Below the pieces are notes generated by a model. That model was not told the DNA's origin, ran no database searches, and worked only from the letters and a program-made list of their open reading frames with translations. Below are positions 9,352-20,719 of a DNA stretch of 64,000 bases, piece by piece. The first letter of the stretch is position 1, and every line of letters begins with the position of its first letter. A program made the translations under genes and the position numbers. The DNA is from Arthrobacter sp. StoSoilB20 (GTDB lineage: Bacteria; Actinomycetota; Actinomycetes; Actinomycetales; Micrococcaceae), in the NCBI RefSeq assembly GCF_019977295.1, contig NZ_AP024651.1, positions 2,852,001-2,916,000 on the forward strand, written 5' to 3'.

Positions 9352-9594
9352 TTACCGGCGACGGTCGGTGTCGACGACGTCGACCCTGACCTGCTCGCCA
9401 CCAGCCAAGGCCGCAACCACAGTGCGCAATGCACGTGCGGTCCGTCCTTGGCGGCCGATCACCCGTCCGAGGTCCTCCTGGTGAACACGCACCTCAAGGG
9501 ATTCCCCGCGGCGGTTGTTCTTGGCACTGACCTTGACATCCTCAGGGCTGTCAACGATCCCACGGACCAAGTGCTCGAGCGCTTCTGCCAGCAA
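9352..9594 (-). CDS. khpA: KH-domain RNA-binding protein (YlqC/KhpA type)
   Basis: Small single-KH protein, 80 aa, of the YlqC/KhpA family, a global RNA chaperone in Gram-positive bacteria that acts with KhpB. The signature VIGRQGRTARALRTVV is the GxxG loop (GRQG) with its helices. Translation starts at TTG (9594), one base after the rpsP TAA. TTG is supported because it gives the family N-terminus MLAEALEHLVRGIVD at the right length and no ATG or GTG is available. The conserved place after rpsP agrees. Confidence 0.93.
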   Translation of the reverse strand: MLAEALEHLVRGIVDSPEDVKVSAKNNRRGESLEVRVHQEDLGRVIGRQGRTARALRTVVAALAGGEQVRVDVVDTDRRR

Positions 9595-9595
9595 C

Positions 9596-10015
9596 TTACT
9601 CAGCCTCGGTGGTCTCTGCTTCAGCCTCGGCCGGAGCTTCCGCTTCGTCCTTCTTGGCCTTCTTGGTGATGGCTTCCGGAATGATGACGGAACCCTTCTC
9701 CGGTGCTACGAAGGCTTCCTTCGGAGCTTTGGTCTTCAGGGTGCCTTCCTGGCCCGGGAGGCCCTTGAACTTCTGCCAGTCACCGGTGATCTTGAGGATC
9801 GCGGCAACCTGCTCGGTCGGCTGGGCGCCAACGGAAAGCCAGTACTGGGCGCGCTCGGAAGCGACCTCGATGTACGACGGCTCTTCGGTGGGGTGGTACT
9901 TGCCGATTTCTTCAATGGCACGGCCATCGCGCTTGGCGCGGGCATCCATGACGACAATGCGGTAGTACGGTGCGCGCATCTTACCGAAGCGCTTAAGGCG
10001 AATCTTTACGGCCAC
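9596..10015 (-). CDS. rpsP: 30S ribosomal protein S16
   Basis: Ribosomal protein S16, 139 aa. The family N-terminus [22 protein letters not shown] begins at a GTG (10015) with AGGAG 11 nt upstream; the frame is open to 10102 but upstream residues do not belong to S16. [14 protein letters not shown] and [13 protein letters not shown] complete the S16 fold. Residues from about 95 form an actinobacterial extension rich in Ala, Glu and Lys, ending in [16 protein letters not shown]. First gene of the rpsP-KH-rimM-trmD operon. Confidence 0.96.
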   Translation of the reverse strand: MAVKIRLKRFGKMRAPYYRIVVMDARAKRDGRAIEEIGKYHPTEEPSYIEVASERAQYWLSVGAQPTEQVAAILKITGDWQKFKGLPGQEGTLKTKAPKEAFVAPEKGSVIIPEAITKKAKKDEAEAPAEAEAETTEAE

Positions 10016-10251
10016 TTTTGTGGTCACTCCTGTTTCTGAAACGAGGTGAACCCGACGTTCTGCACCCGTGGGGCGGGCCATACTGGACGGTTCGAAGGAC
10101 AAGATACGAGCACGGAGAGAGGGGCCGCACCGATCGAGTACCTGTCTATTGTGCCAGATGCCCGGAGCAAATACGACTTACGCCCCGCGGGCCGGTGTGT
10201 TGTTGCCCACCTGCAGTGCAAGCAAGGGCACGCCCGGACCCGCGCCCGCGG

Positions 10252-10689
10252 CTATTCGGACCAGACGTAGAGCCCGGAACGCTCCACCTTTTCAACGTCG
10301 GTTGCCAAGGCAGCCAACTGCTGGACGTACTGGCGGGACTGGGCGGCGTCGAAAGGCATATCGTCCTGGGCGGCCCAGGCGGCAGCAACGTCGTCGAGGA
10401 CGTTTGCGTCGCCTTCGCTCTCATAGGTGAGCAGTTCGGCCAGCGCCGTCACCATGGCCTCAGGAACGCCCAGGAGGGCATCGCTGGTGACGTCAACCAG
10501 CGCGAGTTCGTAGTCGGCACCGGCTGCGTGGACTGCCTGGCCGGCCAGGTCTCCCAACTGCTCCACTTCGAAGTCGGTAATGCCCTCGATCCTTACGGCA
10601 GGGCCGGTGACATCCGCGCCCTTGTCCAGGGCGGCTGCCCTCTTGAGTGCTTCATCGTGGGTGGCTACAAAGATTTCGGCAAAGCCCAT
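10252..10689 (-). CDS. Conserved hypothetical protein, 145 aa
   Basis: I do not recognise this protein. From the ATG at 10689 it begins MGFAEIFVATHDEALKRAA and is acidic, with few basic residues in the second half (DANVLDDVAAAWAAQDDMP) and no signal peptide, membrane helix or cysteine motif. It looks like a small soluble alpha/beta protein; the periodic charged helices could make a protein-protein surface. An in-frame ATG at 10704 is possible, but GAAGGA touches it directly, so 10689 is preferred. The high third-position GC supports it being real. It stands alone between rpsP and the VOC gene on the same strand. Confidence 0.75.
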   Translation of the reverse strand: MGFAEIFVATHDEALKRAAALDKGADVTGPAVRIEGITDFEVEQLGDLAGQAVHAAGADYELALVDVTSDALLGVPEAMVTALAELLTYESEGDANVLDDVAAAWAAQDDMPFDAAQSRQYVQQLAALATDVEKVERSGLYVWSE

Positions 10690-10790
10690 GGAAAGTACTC
10701 TCATTCCTTCGTGCTGACGGGGCGGCGGCACGCAACCCGAACGGTTCCGCGCCATCACCGTCCAGCCTAGTGCAGCACGCGCGCCGCAGC

Positions 10791-11663
10791 TTAGCGGACC
10801 GCTACCCGCAGCTTGTTCCGCCAAGGATCTTCGAAGCGAAGCTCGGCGCCGGTGTGATGGTTCTGCACCCCGGCGGTTTTGAGTCGATCCGCAAGGGAAG
10901 CGATGTCGTCTGCGCCAGGAACCTCTATGAGTACTTCACCGAGGCCGAGCGTGTCCTTCCGGGGTCCGGCGCCACGGCTGTTCCAGACATTCATCGCCAT
11001 GTGGTGGTGGTAGCCACCGGCGGAGACGAACAGCGCCTGCCCATGCCAGCCTGCGGTCTGCTCAAACCCGAGGGTCTCCACGTAGAACTTCCGTGCAGTG
11101 CCGACGTCGCCCACCTGCAAATGGACGTGTCCGATTCCCGCCGCCGCCTGGTGTTGGCCGGTGACTGCAGCTTCGTTGAGGTGCTGTTGCAGGAACCTCT
11201 GCGGCGGCAGGGCCACGTTGTCCATCACCACGTTCTTGCCATCCCACTGCCAGGATTCGCGGGGCTTGTCGTAGTACAGCTCAATGCCGTTGCCCTCGGG
11301 ATCGGTGAAGTAGAACGCTTCGCTGACCAAGTGGTCGGCGCTGCCGGCAAAGGCGCGGGGCTCATATTCGGCGGCGGTTGCAATCGTTGCCGCCAGGGAC
11401 GGCTGGTCCTGGAACAGAATGGCCGTGTGGAAAAGACCGGCTTCCCCGCGGCTTGGAATCCGGAGGCCCGACGCCGGCGCAAGGTGGACCACAGGCTTTC
11501 CGACGCGCCCGAGGTAGAGCCCGCCGTCCTGCTCGGCCACGATTTCCAGGCCGAGGGCCCGTTGGTAGTAGTCACTCATGACCTTCATGTCACCTACCTT
11601 GAGCATCACGGTGCCCATGGTGAGTTCGGCCGGCAGAAGATCCTGGCTCAGTGGTGTGGTCAA
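10791..11663 (-). CDS. Double VOC-domain protein, CatE-like extradiol dioxygenase/glyoxalase family
   Basis: Two vicinal-oxygen-chelate domains, about residues 14-135 and 165-288 (290 aa), the layout of CatE-type catechol 2,3-dioxygenases. The second domain opens with IGHVHLQVGD, placing a metal-ligand His, and has HHHMAMNVW; the first has MGTVMLKVGD without the His but keeps FHTAILF and GIELYYD. The last strand of domain two reads NKLRVAV where a Glu ligand is often found. Function could be ring cleavage or quinone detoxification. It starts at TTG with AGGGAG 7 nt upstream, below a 12-bp palindrome and 76 nt after an amidohydrolase gene. Confidence 0.85.
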   Translation of the reverse strand: MTTPLSQDLLPAELTMGTVMLKVGDMKVMSDYYQRALGLEIVAEQDGGLYLGRVGKPVVHLAPASGLRIPSRGEAGLFHTAILFQDQPSLAATIATAAEYEPRAFAGSADHLVSEAFYFTDPEGNGIELYYDKPRESWQWDGKNVVMDNVALPPQRFLQQHLNEAAVTGQHQAAAGIGHVHLQVGDVGTARKFYVETLGFEQTAGWHGQALFVSAGGYHHHMAMNVWNSRGAGPRKDTLGLGEVLIEVPGADDIASLADRLKTAGVQNHHTGAELRFEDPWRNKLRVAVR

Positions 11664-11720
11664 TGTAAAGCTCCCTGGTCCGCGGCGCCGCTCGTCGACA
11701 CCTTACATAGACTAAATTAC

Positions 11721-11732
11721 TTGAAGCTTCAA
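11721..11732. promoter_or_regulatory. Perfect 12-bp palindrome upstream of the VOC gene
   Basis: TTGAAGCTTCAA lies in an AT-rich patch between the amidohydrolase stop and the VOC start. On the minus strand the palindrome itself supplies TTGAAG, 17 bp before TATGTA, so it could overlap a -35 element. This is the arrangement of a MarR- or TetR-type operator; the regulator is not in this window. Confidence 0.45.
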
Positions 11733-11739
11733 TTTATTC

Positions 11740-12819
11740 CTAACGGACTACAGAACCGCGAAGGACGATGTGCGAGAGGTTGGCGACGGTCTGCAGGTCC
11801 TGCCTCGGATCCTCCGAACACAGCACGACGTCGGCACTGGCCCCTTCGCTGATACCGTCCTCTCCCAGCCACGCCCGGGCACGCCACGCTGCAGCGTCCA
11901 GCACCGCCTCCGGCGGCAGGCCGGCGTCGTGCAGCTCTTTCATCTCATCGGCGATCCTGCCGTGCTTGATCACGCTGCCGGCGTCTGTGCCCGCGTAAAT
12001 TTCCACTCCGGACTCAAAGGCTTCAAGCACCCGCTCGCGCCGCCGCTCCCACAGACGGACCATGTGGTCTGCATAGTGGGGAAACTTCGGCGCAGCCTGT
12101 GCGGCGATGTCGGGAAACGTGGCGATGTTGACCAGGGTGGGAACGATCGGCACCGACTGCTCCACCAAACGGGGAAGGTGCCGCGGAAGCAGGCCCGTTG
12201 CGTGCTCGATGCAATCGATGTTGGCGTCCAACATGTCATCGATCGTGTCCTCGGCAAAGCAATGGGCCGTCACCCTGGCACCCTCATCGTGGGCGGCGGA
12301 GATCGCATCCCTGACCACTGCGGCAGGGAATGAAGCAGCAAGATCTCCCACGCCGCGATCGATCCAGTCCCCTACCAGTTTCACCCAGCCATCGCCGTCG
12401 CGGGCTTCCTTCCGAACTGTCTCCACGAGGTCACCGGGATCAATTTCATGACCCAGGCCCCGGAGATAACGCCGGCTACGGGCAATGTGGCGGCCGGCCC
12501 GGATAAGGCGGGGCAAGTCCGCACGCTGCTGGACCCAGCGGGTGTCACTGGGTGATCCGGCGTCCCTGATCAGCAGCGTCCCGGCGTCGAGGTCAGCTTG
12601 GGCCTGGGCAAGAGTGGCCTGCTCGTCAACGGCGCCGCCCACGCCCAAACCGATATGGCAGTGGGCGTCAACAAAGCCGGGCAGGACCCAGCCATCCAGG
12701 ACGCGGTCCGGCGCCTTCGCAGGGCGCACAAAGGTCAAAGTGCCGTCCACGGACCACATTCCGTGGCGTTCCTCGCTGCTTGAGACGAGCACGGGTCCGG
12801 AAAATTCGATGGTGGCCAT
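11740..12819 (-). CDS. Amidohydrolase family metal-dependent hydrolase
   Basis: Amidohydrolase-superfamily enzyme, 359 aa, closest in style to imidazolonepropionase/prolidase-like members. The beta-sandwich N-terminus ends at LPGFVDAHCHIG (HxH metal site). The barrel continues with a candidate carboxylated Lys (WVKLVGDW), His in RVTAHCF, His in IDCIEHATG and Asp in YAGTDAGS, and the sandwich closes with ASADVVLCSEDP. All metal ligands appear present, so it is probably active on a cyclic amide or peptide bond, but the substrate cannot be read. It lies divergent from thiC and upstream of the VOC gene on the same strand, 76 nt away. Confidence 0.88.
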   Translation of the reverse strand: MATIEFSGPVLVSSSEERHGMWSVDGTLTFVRPAKAPDRVLDGWVLPGFVDAHCHIGLGVGGAVDEQATLAQAQADLDAGTLLIRDAGSPSDTRWVQQRADLPRLIRAGRHIARSRRYLRGLGHEIDPGDLVETVRKEARDGDGWVKLVGDWIDRGVGDLAASFPAAVVRDAISAAHDEGARVTAHCFAEDTIDDMLDANIDCIEHATGLLPRHLPRLVEQSVPIVPTLVNIATFPDIAAQAAPKFPHYADHMVRLWERRRERVLEAFESGVEIYAGTDAGSVIKHGRIADEMKELHDAGLPPEAVLDAAAWRARAWLGEDGISEGASADVVLCSEDPRQDLQTVANLSHIVLRGSVVR

Positions 12820-12832
12820 GGGAAAAGCCTAG

Positions 12833-15586
<2,754 letters not shown>

Positions 15587-15612
15587 TGGTTCAGCCTATT
15601 CCACGGCCCTGA

Positions 15613-15640
15613 CATCCCAACTGCGGACGCGGTTGGGATG
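15613..15640. terminator. Inverted repeat after ffh
   Basis: CATCCCAAC (15613-15621) and GTTGGGATG (15632-15640) form a perfect 9-bp stem with a 10-nt loop, just after the ffh stop. There is no T-tract on either strand, so it is only a possible terminator. Confidence 0.35.
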
Positions 15641-15651
15641 CCGGCCACGGC

Positions 15652-17232
15652 CTATTTGCCGAGGAACTTCTCGAAGCCCTTGGGAAGGTTGAGCGATGAG
15701 GGGTCGAAGTCGGCCGCACCCTGGCCAAAAGCTGCACCGGAGGGTGCCGCCGAGGCTGCGTTGGCGCGCTTGGCTTCGGCATCACGCAATTCCTGGGCAG
15801 CCTTGGCCGGGTTGCCGGAGCGGGCTTTCTTCTTGGGCGCGTTCTTGCCTCCCTTGCGGCCTCCGCCCGGACCTCCAAGGCCAGGCATTCCGGGCATTCC
15901 AGGCATGCCGCCACCCTGGGCCAGCTTCTTCATCATCTTCTGGGCCTGGGCAAAGCGCTCCAGCAAGCCGTTGACCTCGGAGACGTGGACGCCTGAACCC
16001 TTGGCAATACGGGCACGGCGTGAGCCGTTGATGATCTTGGGAGCAACACGCTCGTGCGGCGTCATGGACCGGACGATCGCCTCGACGCGGTCGATTTCCT
16101 TCTCATCGAAGTTCTCCAGCTGCTGGCGGATGTTCTGCGCACCCGGCATCATCATGAGCATCTTCTTCATGGAGCCCATGTTGCGGATCTGCTGCATCTG
16201 GGCGAGGAAGTCATCCAGGGTGAAGTCTTCCTGGTCGGCGAACTTCTTCGCCATCCGTGCGGCTTCATCCTTGTCCCAAGCCTTCTCGGCCTGTTCGATC
16301 AAGGTCAGAACGTCACCCATGTCCAGGATGCGCGAAGCCATCCGGTCGGGGTGGAAGAGCTCAAAGTCGTCCAGGCCTTCGCCCGTGGAGGCGAACATGA
16401 CGGGCTTACCGGTGACGGACGCAACGGACAGCGCGGCGCCACCGCGGGCGTCGCCGTCGAGCTTGGAAAGCACAATGCCAGTGAAGTTGACGCCTTCATC
16501 GAACGCCATCGCCGTGTTGACAGCGTCCTGGCCGATCATGGAGTCGATCACGAAGAGAACTTCGTTGGGGATGATCGCCTGACGGATGCGGCGGGCCTGG
16601 TCCATCATTTCGGCATCGACGCCAAGGCGGCCGGCGGTGTCAACGATCACGACGTCGTGCAGCTTCTGGCGCGCTTCCTCAACACCGGCCTTCGCGACGG
16701 CGACGGGGTCACCGGCAGGGTGCTCCAGCTCGGAGGTGGCACCGGGATGGGGAGCGAACACGGGGACGCCCGCGCGTTGGCCAACCACTTGGAGCTGCGT
16801 GACGGCGTTGGGACGCTGGAGGTCGCAAGCGACCAGCATGGGGCTGTGGCCCTGGGCCTTGAGCCATTTGGACAGCTTACCGGCGAGGGTGGTCTTGCCT
16901 GCACCTTGAAGGCCGGCAAGCATGATGATGGTGGGTCCGGTCTTGGCCAGGCGGATGCGGCGGGTCTCACCACCGAGGATCTCCACGAGTTCCTCGTTGA
17001 CGATCTTCACGATCTGCTGGCTCGGGTTCAGGGCACCCGAAACTTCGGCGCCCAGGGCACGCTCGCGAACGCGGCCGGTGAACTCACGGACCACGGACAC
17101 TGCAACGTCCGCGTCCAGCAGGGCGCGGCGGATCTCCCGGACTGTGGCATCAACATCAGCCTCGGTGAGGCGCCCCTTGCCACGAAGGTTCTTGAAGGTT
17201 GCTGTCAACCGGTCAGAGAGTGAATTGAACAC
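15652..17232 (-). CDS. ffh: Signal recognition particle protein Ffh
   Basis: SRP54/Ffh GTPase, 526 aa. An N domain (about 1-90) and G domain with G1 GLQGAGKTT at about 107-115 and DTAGRLGVD are followed by a Met-rich M domain from about 325 containing MGSMKKMLMMMPG; the C-terminus is Gly/Met/Lys-rich (GGGMPGMPGMPGL, then GRKGGKNAPKKK). With 4.5S RNA it binds nascent membrane and secretory proteins and hands them to FtsY, encoded at 22118-23323. It starts at GTG with the family N-terminus MFNSLSDRLTATFKNLRGKG. The neighbourhood is the usual actinobacterial ftsY-amtB-glnB-ffh region. Confidence 0.97.
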   Translation of the reverse strand: MFNSLSDRLTATFKNLRGKGRLTEADVDATVREIRRALLDADVAVSVVREFTGRVRERALGAEVSGALNPSQQIVKIVNEELVEILGGETRRIRLAKTGPTIIMLAGLQGAGKTTLAGKLSKWLKAQGHSPMLVACDLQRPNAVTQLQVVGQRAGVPVFAPHPGATSELEHPAGDPVAVAKAGVEEARQKLHDVVIVDTAGRLGVDAEMMDQARRIRQAIIPNEVLFVIDSMIGQDAVNTAMAFDEGVNFTGIVLSKLDGDARGGAALSVASVTGKPVMFASTGEGLDDFELFHPDRMASRILDMGDVLTLIEQAEKAWDKDEAARMAKKFADQEDFTLDDFLAQMQQIRNMGSMKKMLMMMPGAQNIRQQLENFDEKEIDRVEAIVRSMTPHERVAPKIINGSRRARIAKGSGVHVSEVNGLLERFAQAQKMMKKLAQGGGMPGMPGMPGLGGPGGGRKGGKNAPKKKARSGNPAKAAQELRDAEAKRANAASAAPSGAAFGQGAADFDPSSLNLPKGFEKFLGK

Positions 17233-17399
17233 GCGCCGTGCACTTCTTTCGATGGTCTTCTAATGGCGGCCAATGCGGCACACCAGAGTCTTGACGATTG
17301 CCCCCAGCAAACATGTCTCAACCCAACAAATCTGAATCGACTAGGGGACTCGACTATCTAGGGTACCAAGTCGGACCTGCAAGATGGCATGCTGGCACA

Positions 17400-18800
17400 G
17401 TGACCAGTAAAACAACTGTAAAAACGTTGCTCATCCTCGGCGCGTCCGGGGACCTCACAGGCAGGCTTTTGCTGCCCGGCCTGGCCGGCCTGCTGGCCTC
17501 CGGCAGGGCCCCGGGATTGCGACTGGTGGGCGCGGGCTCGGATCCGTGGACTCCTGAACAGTGGCGGGAGCGGGTCAGCGGGGCTTTCGCAGCAGCCGCA
17601 GGCACGGCAAACGATGCCGGCCGCGGGGCACTGGAAACCGTGGCCGGCGCCACCGAGTACCACCAGCTTGATGTCACGGCGGACGGGCCCCTGGCGGAGC
17701 TCCTGGCGACCCTGGAGGGTCCCATCGCCATCTACTTCGCCCTGCCTCCGCACATCAGCCAGAAAGCGTGCGAGGTACTCCGCCGGGAACAAATCCCCGC
17801 CGGTACGCGCCTGGTGATGGAAAAACCGTTTGGTTCGGGTACCGAATCCGCGCACGAGTTGAACAAGACGCTGGCGGCCCTGGTCCCGGAGGACCACATC
17901 CACAGGGTTGACCACTTCCTGGGCAAAGCCACGGTGCTGAACATCCTGGGCCTTCGATTCGCCAACCGGTTCCTGGAGCCGGTGTGGAACCGCGAACACA
18001 TCGAGAAAGTGGAGATCGTCTTCGACGAGGACCTGGCCCTGGAAGGACGTGCGCGCTACTACGACACCGCCGGCGCGCTCCGGGACATGATCCAGAGCCA
18101 CCTCCTGCACATCATGGCCTTCCTGGCCATAGACGCACCCGCAACCATCGAGGAGCGGGACCTGCGCGACGCCGTGGCAACGGTCCTGCGGGCCAGCAGC
18201 ATCAAGGCACCCTTCGCGGACACCACGCGGCGGGCGCGGTACACGGCCGGAACCCTTGGGGAACGAAGCGTGCCGGACTACGCTGCCGAGGACGGCGTGG
18301 ATCCTGCCCGCAACACTGAAACCCTGGCTGAAGTCCGGGTGGAAATAGACAATTGGCGCTGGCAGGGGGTCCCTTTCATTCTCCGCTCCGGCAAGGCAAT
18401 GGGACGCCGGCGCAAGGAGGCCGTCATCACCTTCCGCCCGGTGCCCCACCTGCCCCGGGGATTCTCCGGCGTGGACTCCCCCAACCAGCTGCGGATTGGA
18501 TTCGGTCCCGACGTGCTCCAGCTGGACGTGGACGTCAACGGCCCCGGCGACATCTTCACACTGGACCGTGCCAGCCTTGTGACAGAACTCAATGCAGCCG
18601 GAATGTTGCCGTACGGGGAAGTGCTGGAAGGCATTCTCAACGGCGATCCCCTCCTGTCGGTCCGCGGGGATACGGCAGAGGACTGCTGGCGGATCATCGA
18701 GCCGGTTCTTCGCGCCTGGGAGGCCGGTGACGTCCCGTTGGAAGAGTACGACGCCGGCGGCGCGGGTCCGGCGGCCTGGCCCACCGCCGTCGTGGAGTAA
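17400..18800 (+). CDS. zwf: Glucose-6-phosphate dehydrogenase family protein
   Basis: G6PD-family enzyme, 466 aa, shorter than typical Zwf (about 490-515). The NADP-binding loop is GASGDLTGRLLLPGL, the active-site motif is RVDHFLGKATV (family form RIDHYLGKE) and the C-terminal domain has PFILRSGKAMGRR. Substitution of Tyr by Phe and Glu by Ala in the active-site motif suggests a divergent paralogue, as does the position away from opcA/pgl/tal. It starts at GTG 17400 (MTSKTTVKTLLILGAS); upstream residues do not resemble the family. It is an unusual neighbour for ffh. The ribosome site is weak. Confidence 0.88.
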   Translation: MTSKTTVKTLLILGASGDLTGRLLLPGLAGLLASGRAPGLRLVGAGSDPWTPEQWRERVSGAFAAAAGTANDAGRGALETVAGATEYHQLDVTADGPLAELLATLEGPIAIYFALPPHISQKACEVLRREQIPAGTRLVMEKPFGSGTESAHELNKTLAALVPEDHIHRVDHFLGKATVLNILGLRFANRFLEPVWNREHIEKVEIVFDEDLALEGRARYYDTAGALRDMIQSHLLHIMAFLAIDAPATIEERDLRDAVATVLRASSIKAPFADTTRRARYTAGTLGERSVPDYAAEDGVDPARNTETLAEVRVEIDNWRWQGVPFILRSGKAMGRRRKEAVITFRPVPHLPRGFSGVDSPNQLRIGFGPDVLQLDVDVNGPGDIFTLDRASLVTELNAAGMLPYGEVLEGILNGDPLLSVRGDTAEDCWRIIEPVLRAWEAGDVPLEEYDAGGAGPAAWPTAVVE

Positions 18801-18821
18801 AGCCGGGACAAAGAGAACAAA

Positions 18822-18861
18822 ACAGCGGGCCGGGTACCTTGACTGGTACCCGGCCCGCTGT
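18822..18861. terminator. Bidirectional terminator between zwf-like gene and glnB
   Basis: A perfect 17-bp inverted repeat, ACAGCGGGCCGGGTACC (18822-18838) with its complement at 18845-18861 and loop TTGACT. On the minus strand it is followed by TTTTGTTCTCTTT, a good T-tract for glnB-amtB. On the plus strand the tail is GTTCGGC, so termination of the zwf-like gene would be weaker. Confidence 0.9.
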
Positions 18862-18891
18862 GTTCGGCTCAGGATCTTGTTCGCGAGGGAC

Positions 18892-19230
18892 TTAGATTGC
18901 GGCCGCGCCGCGCTCCCCGGTCCTGACCCGGACTGCTTCGTAGACATCCACGGTCCAGACCTTGCCGTCACCGGCACGTCCGGTGTTCGAGCTGGCGATC
19001 AGGACATCAAGGATGTCATCTGCTTGCTCGTCCGTGGCGAGGACTTCAATGCGGATTTTGGGCAGCAAGTCCACGTTGTATTCGGCTCCGCGATACACCT
19101 CGGTGTATCCCCGCTGGCGGCCGTAGCCGCTGGCCGCGCTGACCGTCAGGCCCTGGACCCCATATGATTCGAGGCCTTCCCGGACTGCTTCAAGCTTTTC
19201 GGGACGGACGATCGCTGTAATGAGCTTCAT
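18892..19230 (-). CDS. glnB: Nitrogen regulatory protein PII
   Basis: PII signal protein, 112 aa, a trimer that senses 2-oxoglutarate, ATP/ADP and nitrogen state and controls AmtB. MKLITAIVRPEKLEAVREGL starts the ferredoxin-like fold; the T-loop TEVYRGAEYNVDLLPK contains the Tyr that is uridylylated or adenylylated in other bacteria; GRAGDGKVWTVDV is the C-terminal signature. The ATG overlaps the amtB stop as ATGA, so the two are coupled. In many actinobacteria glnD follows glnB here, but none is present; the next gene is the converging zwf-like gene beyond a terminator. Confidence 0.96.
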   Translation of the reverse strand: MKLITAIVRPEKLEAVREGLESYGVQGLTVSAASGYGRQRGYTEVYRGAEYNVDLLPKIRIEVLATDEQADDILDVLIASSNTGRAGDGKVWTVDVYEAVRVRTGERGAAAI

Positions 19231-20558
19231 GCCTGGACACTCTCCTTGCCTTCTGCGGGGGTCTTGGCCGCAGCGGTCTCCGATTTTCCGATAACTGCGT
19301 TGTGCAGCGGCTGGAAGCTGCCGCCGTGGCCGTTGACTCCGAATTCGTAGGCCGTCTCTGCGTGGAGGCTGAGGTCTACGCCAACGTTCTCCTGTTCCGT
19401 TGAGACCCGGAAGCCCATGGTCTTGTGGATGGCAAAGGCGATGATGGCCGTCATGATGGCCGAGTAGGCAATGGCGATGCCGGCTGCTGCGAGCTGTGCC
19501 CACATCTGGGTCCAGCCGCCGCCGTAGAAGAGGCCGCCGCCGACTCCGTCAGTGGACTTGGCGATGAAGCCCAGTGCCACGGTGCCGATGATGCCGGAGA
19601 CGAGGTGGACGCCCACAACATCCAAGGAGTCATCGAAGCCCCAACGGAACTTCAGGCCAACTGCCAGGGCTGAGGCAACGCCGGCGACAACACCGAGGCC
19701 GAGGGCGCCGATGGGGTCAACGTTGGCGCAGGCCGGGGTGATTGCTACCAGGCCGGCTACTACACCCGATGCTGCGCCAAGGGAGGTCGGGTGGCCGTCA
19801 CGGATGCGTTCGGTGATGAGCCAGCCGATCATGGCTGCTGCAGGGGCTGCCAGGGTGTTGATCCAGATAAGGCCCGCCTGTTCGGCGGTTGTTGCTGCAC
19901 CGCCGTTGAATCCGAACCAGCCGAACCAGAGGATTGCAGCGCCGAGCATCACGAACGGGATGTTGTGCGGGCGGTGGTTCGGGTCCTTGCCGAAGCCGCG
20001 GCGGTTGCCGATGATGAGGACCAGGACCAGTGCGGCTACACCTGCGTTGATGTGCACAACGGTGCCGCCGGCGAAGTCAATGGCCGGGCCGAGGGCCTTG
20101 CCGATCGCGCCTTCCGGGCCGAAGAGCCCACCGCCCCAGACCATGTAGGCCAGCGGGCAGTAAACCAGGGTGACCCAGACCGGAACGAAGATGCTCCAGG
20201 CACCGAACTTGGCCCGGTCAGCGATCGCGCCGCTGATGAGGGCAACGGTGATGATGGCGAAGGTGGCTGCATAGCCGATCTTGATCATGGCGTCCGGAGT
20301 GGTTTCAACTCCCATGAGGCCGAAGGAAGCGAACGGGTTGCCCACGATTTCCAGGAAGCCTTCACCGGAGCTCATCGAGGCGCCCCACAGCACCCAGACA
20401 ACCCCAACGATGCCGATGGAGATGAAGCTCATCATCATCATGTTCAAGGCTGCTTTGGCGCGTGTCATGCCGCCGTAGAAAAATGCCAGACCAGGTGTCA
20501 TGAACAGCACAAGCGCCGCCGCCACCATGACCCATACGTGACCTGCGGTAAGTTCCAT
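19227..20558 (-). CDS. amtB: Ammonium transporter AmtB
   Basis: Amt-family ammonium channel, 443 aa, about 11 membrane helices. MELTAGHVWVMVAAALVLFMTPGLAFFYGGM, DFAGGTVVHINAG (pore His) and the later GVHLVSGIIGTVALG (second pore His) are diagnostic. The frame is open to 20651, but the ATG at 20558 has AGAGGA 9 nt upstream and gives the family N-terminus. The Asp/Gly-rich cytoplasmic C-terminus (HAETAYEFGVNGHGG) is the PII contact region. It is coupled to glnB by a 4-nt overlap and preceded by GlnR-like boxes, so expression should rise under nitrogen limitation. Confidence 0.97.
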   Translation of the reverse strand: MELTAGHVWVMVAAALVLFMTPGLAFFYGGMTRAKAALNMMMMSFISIGIVGVVWVLWGASMSSGEGFLEIVGNPFASFGLMGVETTPDAMIKIGYAATFAIITVALISGAIADRAKFGAWSIFVPVWVTLVYCPLAYMVWGGGLFGPEGAIGKALGPAIDFAGGTVVHINAGVAALVLVLIIGNRRGFGKDPNHRPHNIPFVMLGAAILWFGWFGFNGGAATTAEQAGLIWINTLAAPAAAMIGWLITERIRDGHPTSLGAASGVVAGLVAITPACANVDPIGALGLGVVAGVASALAVGLKFRWGFDDSLDVVGVHLVSGIIGTVALGFIAKSTDGVGGGLFYGGGWTQMWAQLAAAGIAIAYSAIMTAIIAFAIHKTMGFRVSTEQENVGVDLSLHAETAYEFGVNGHGGSFQPLHNAVIGKSETAAAKTPAEGKESVQA

Positions 20559-20666
20559 GGTGCACGTTCCTCTCTTGCTAGATCTGCGGTTCAACCGCTG
20601 TCCTGACGCCGTTTGCGTCCTGCTTAAGAGTTTTGTGCCGCCGTGTTTCACCTGCGCAGGTTTTAT

Positions 20667-20682
20667 ATTGCGCGCCGGTTAC
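20667..20682 (-). promoter_or_regulatory. GlnR-like box near the amtB promoter
   Basis: On the minus strand this reads GTAAC-n6-GCAAT, a close match to the actinobacterial GlnR half-site pair GTnAC-n6-GnAAC with one mismatch, about 108 nt before the amtB ATG. A TATAAA hexamer follows immediately and could be the -10 element. Confidence 0.5.
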
Positions 20683-20719
20683 AACAACCTCCCCAACGTA
20701 AATGGTGCATATCTCCGGT

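Noticed and set aside
17358..18977. Long 539-codon minus-strand frame over the zwf-like gene
   Set aside because: Antisense shadow of a GC-rich gene; no domain resemblance, and the plus-strand frame has clear G6PD motifs.
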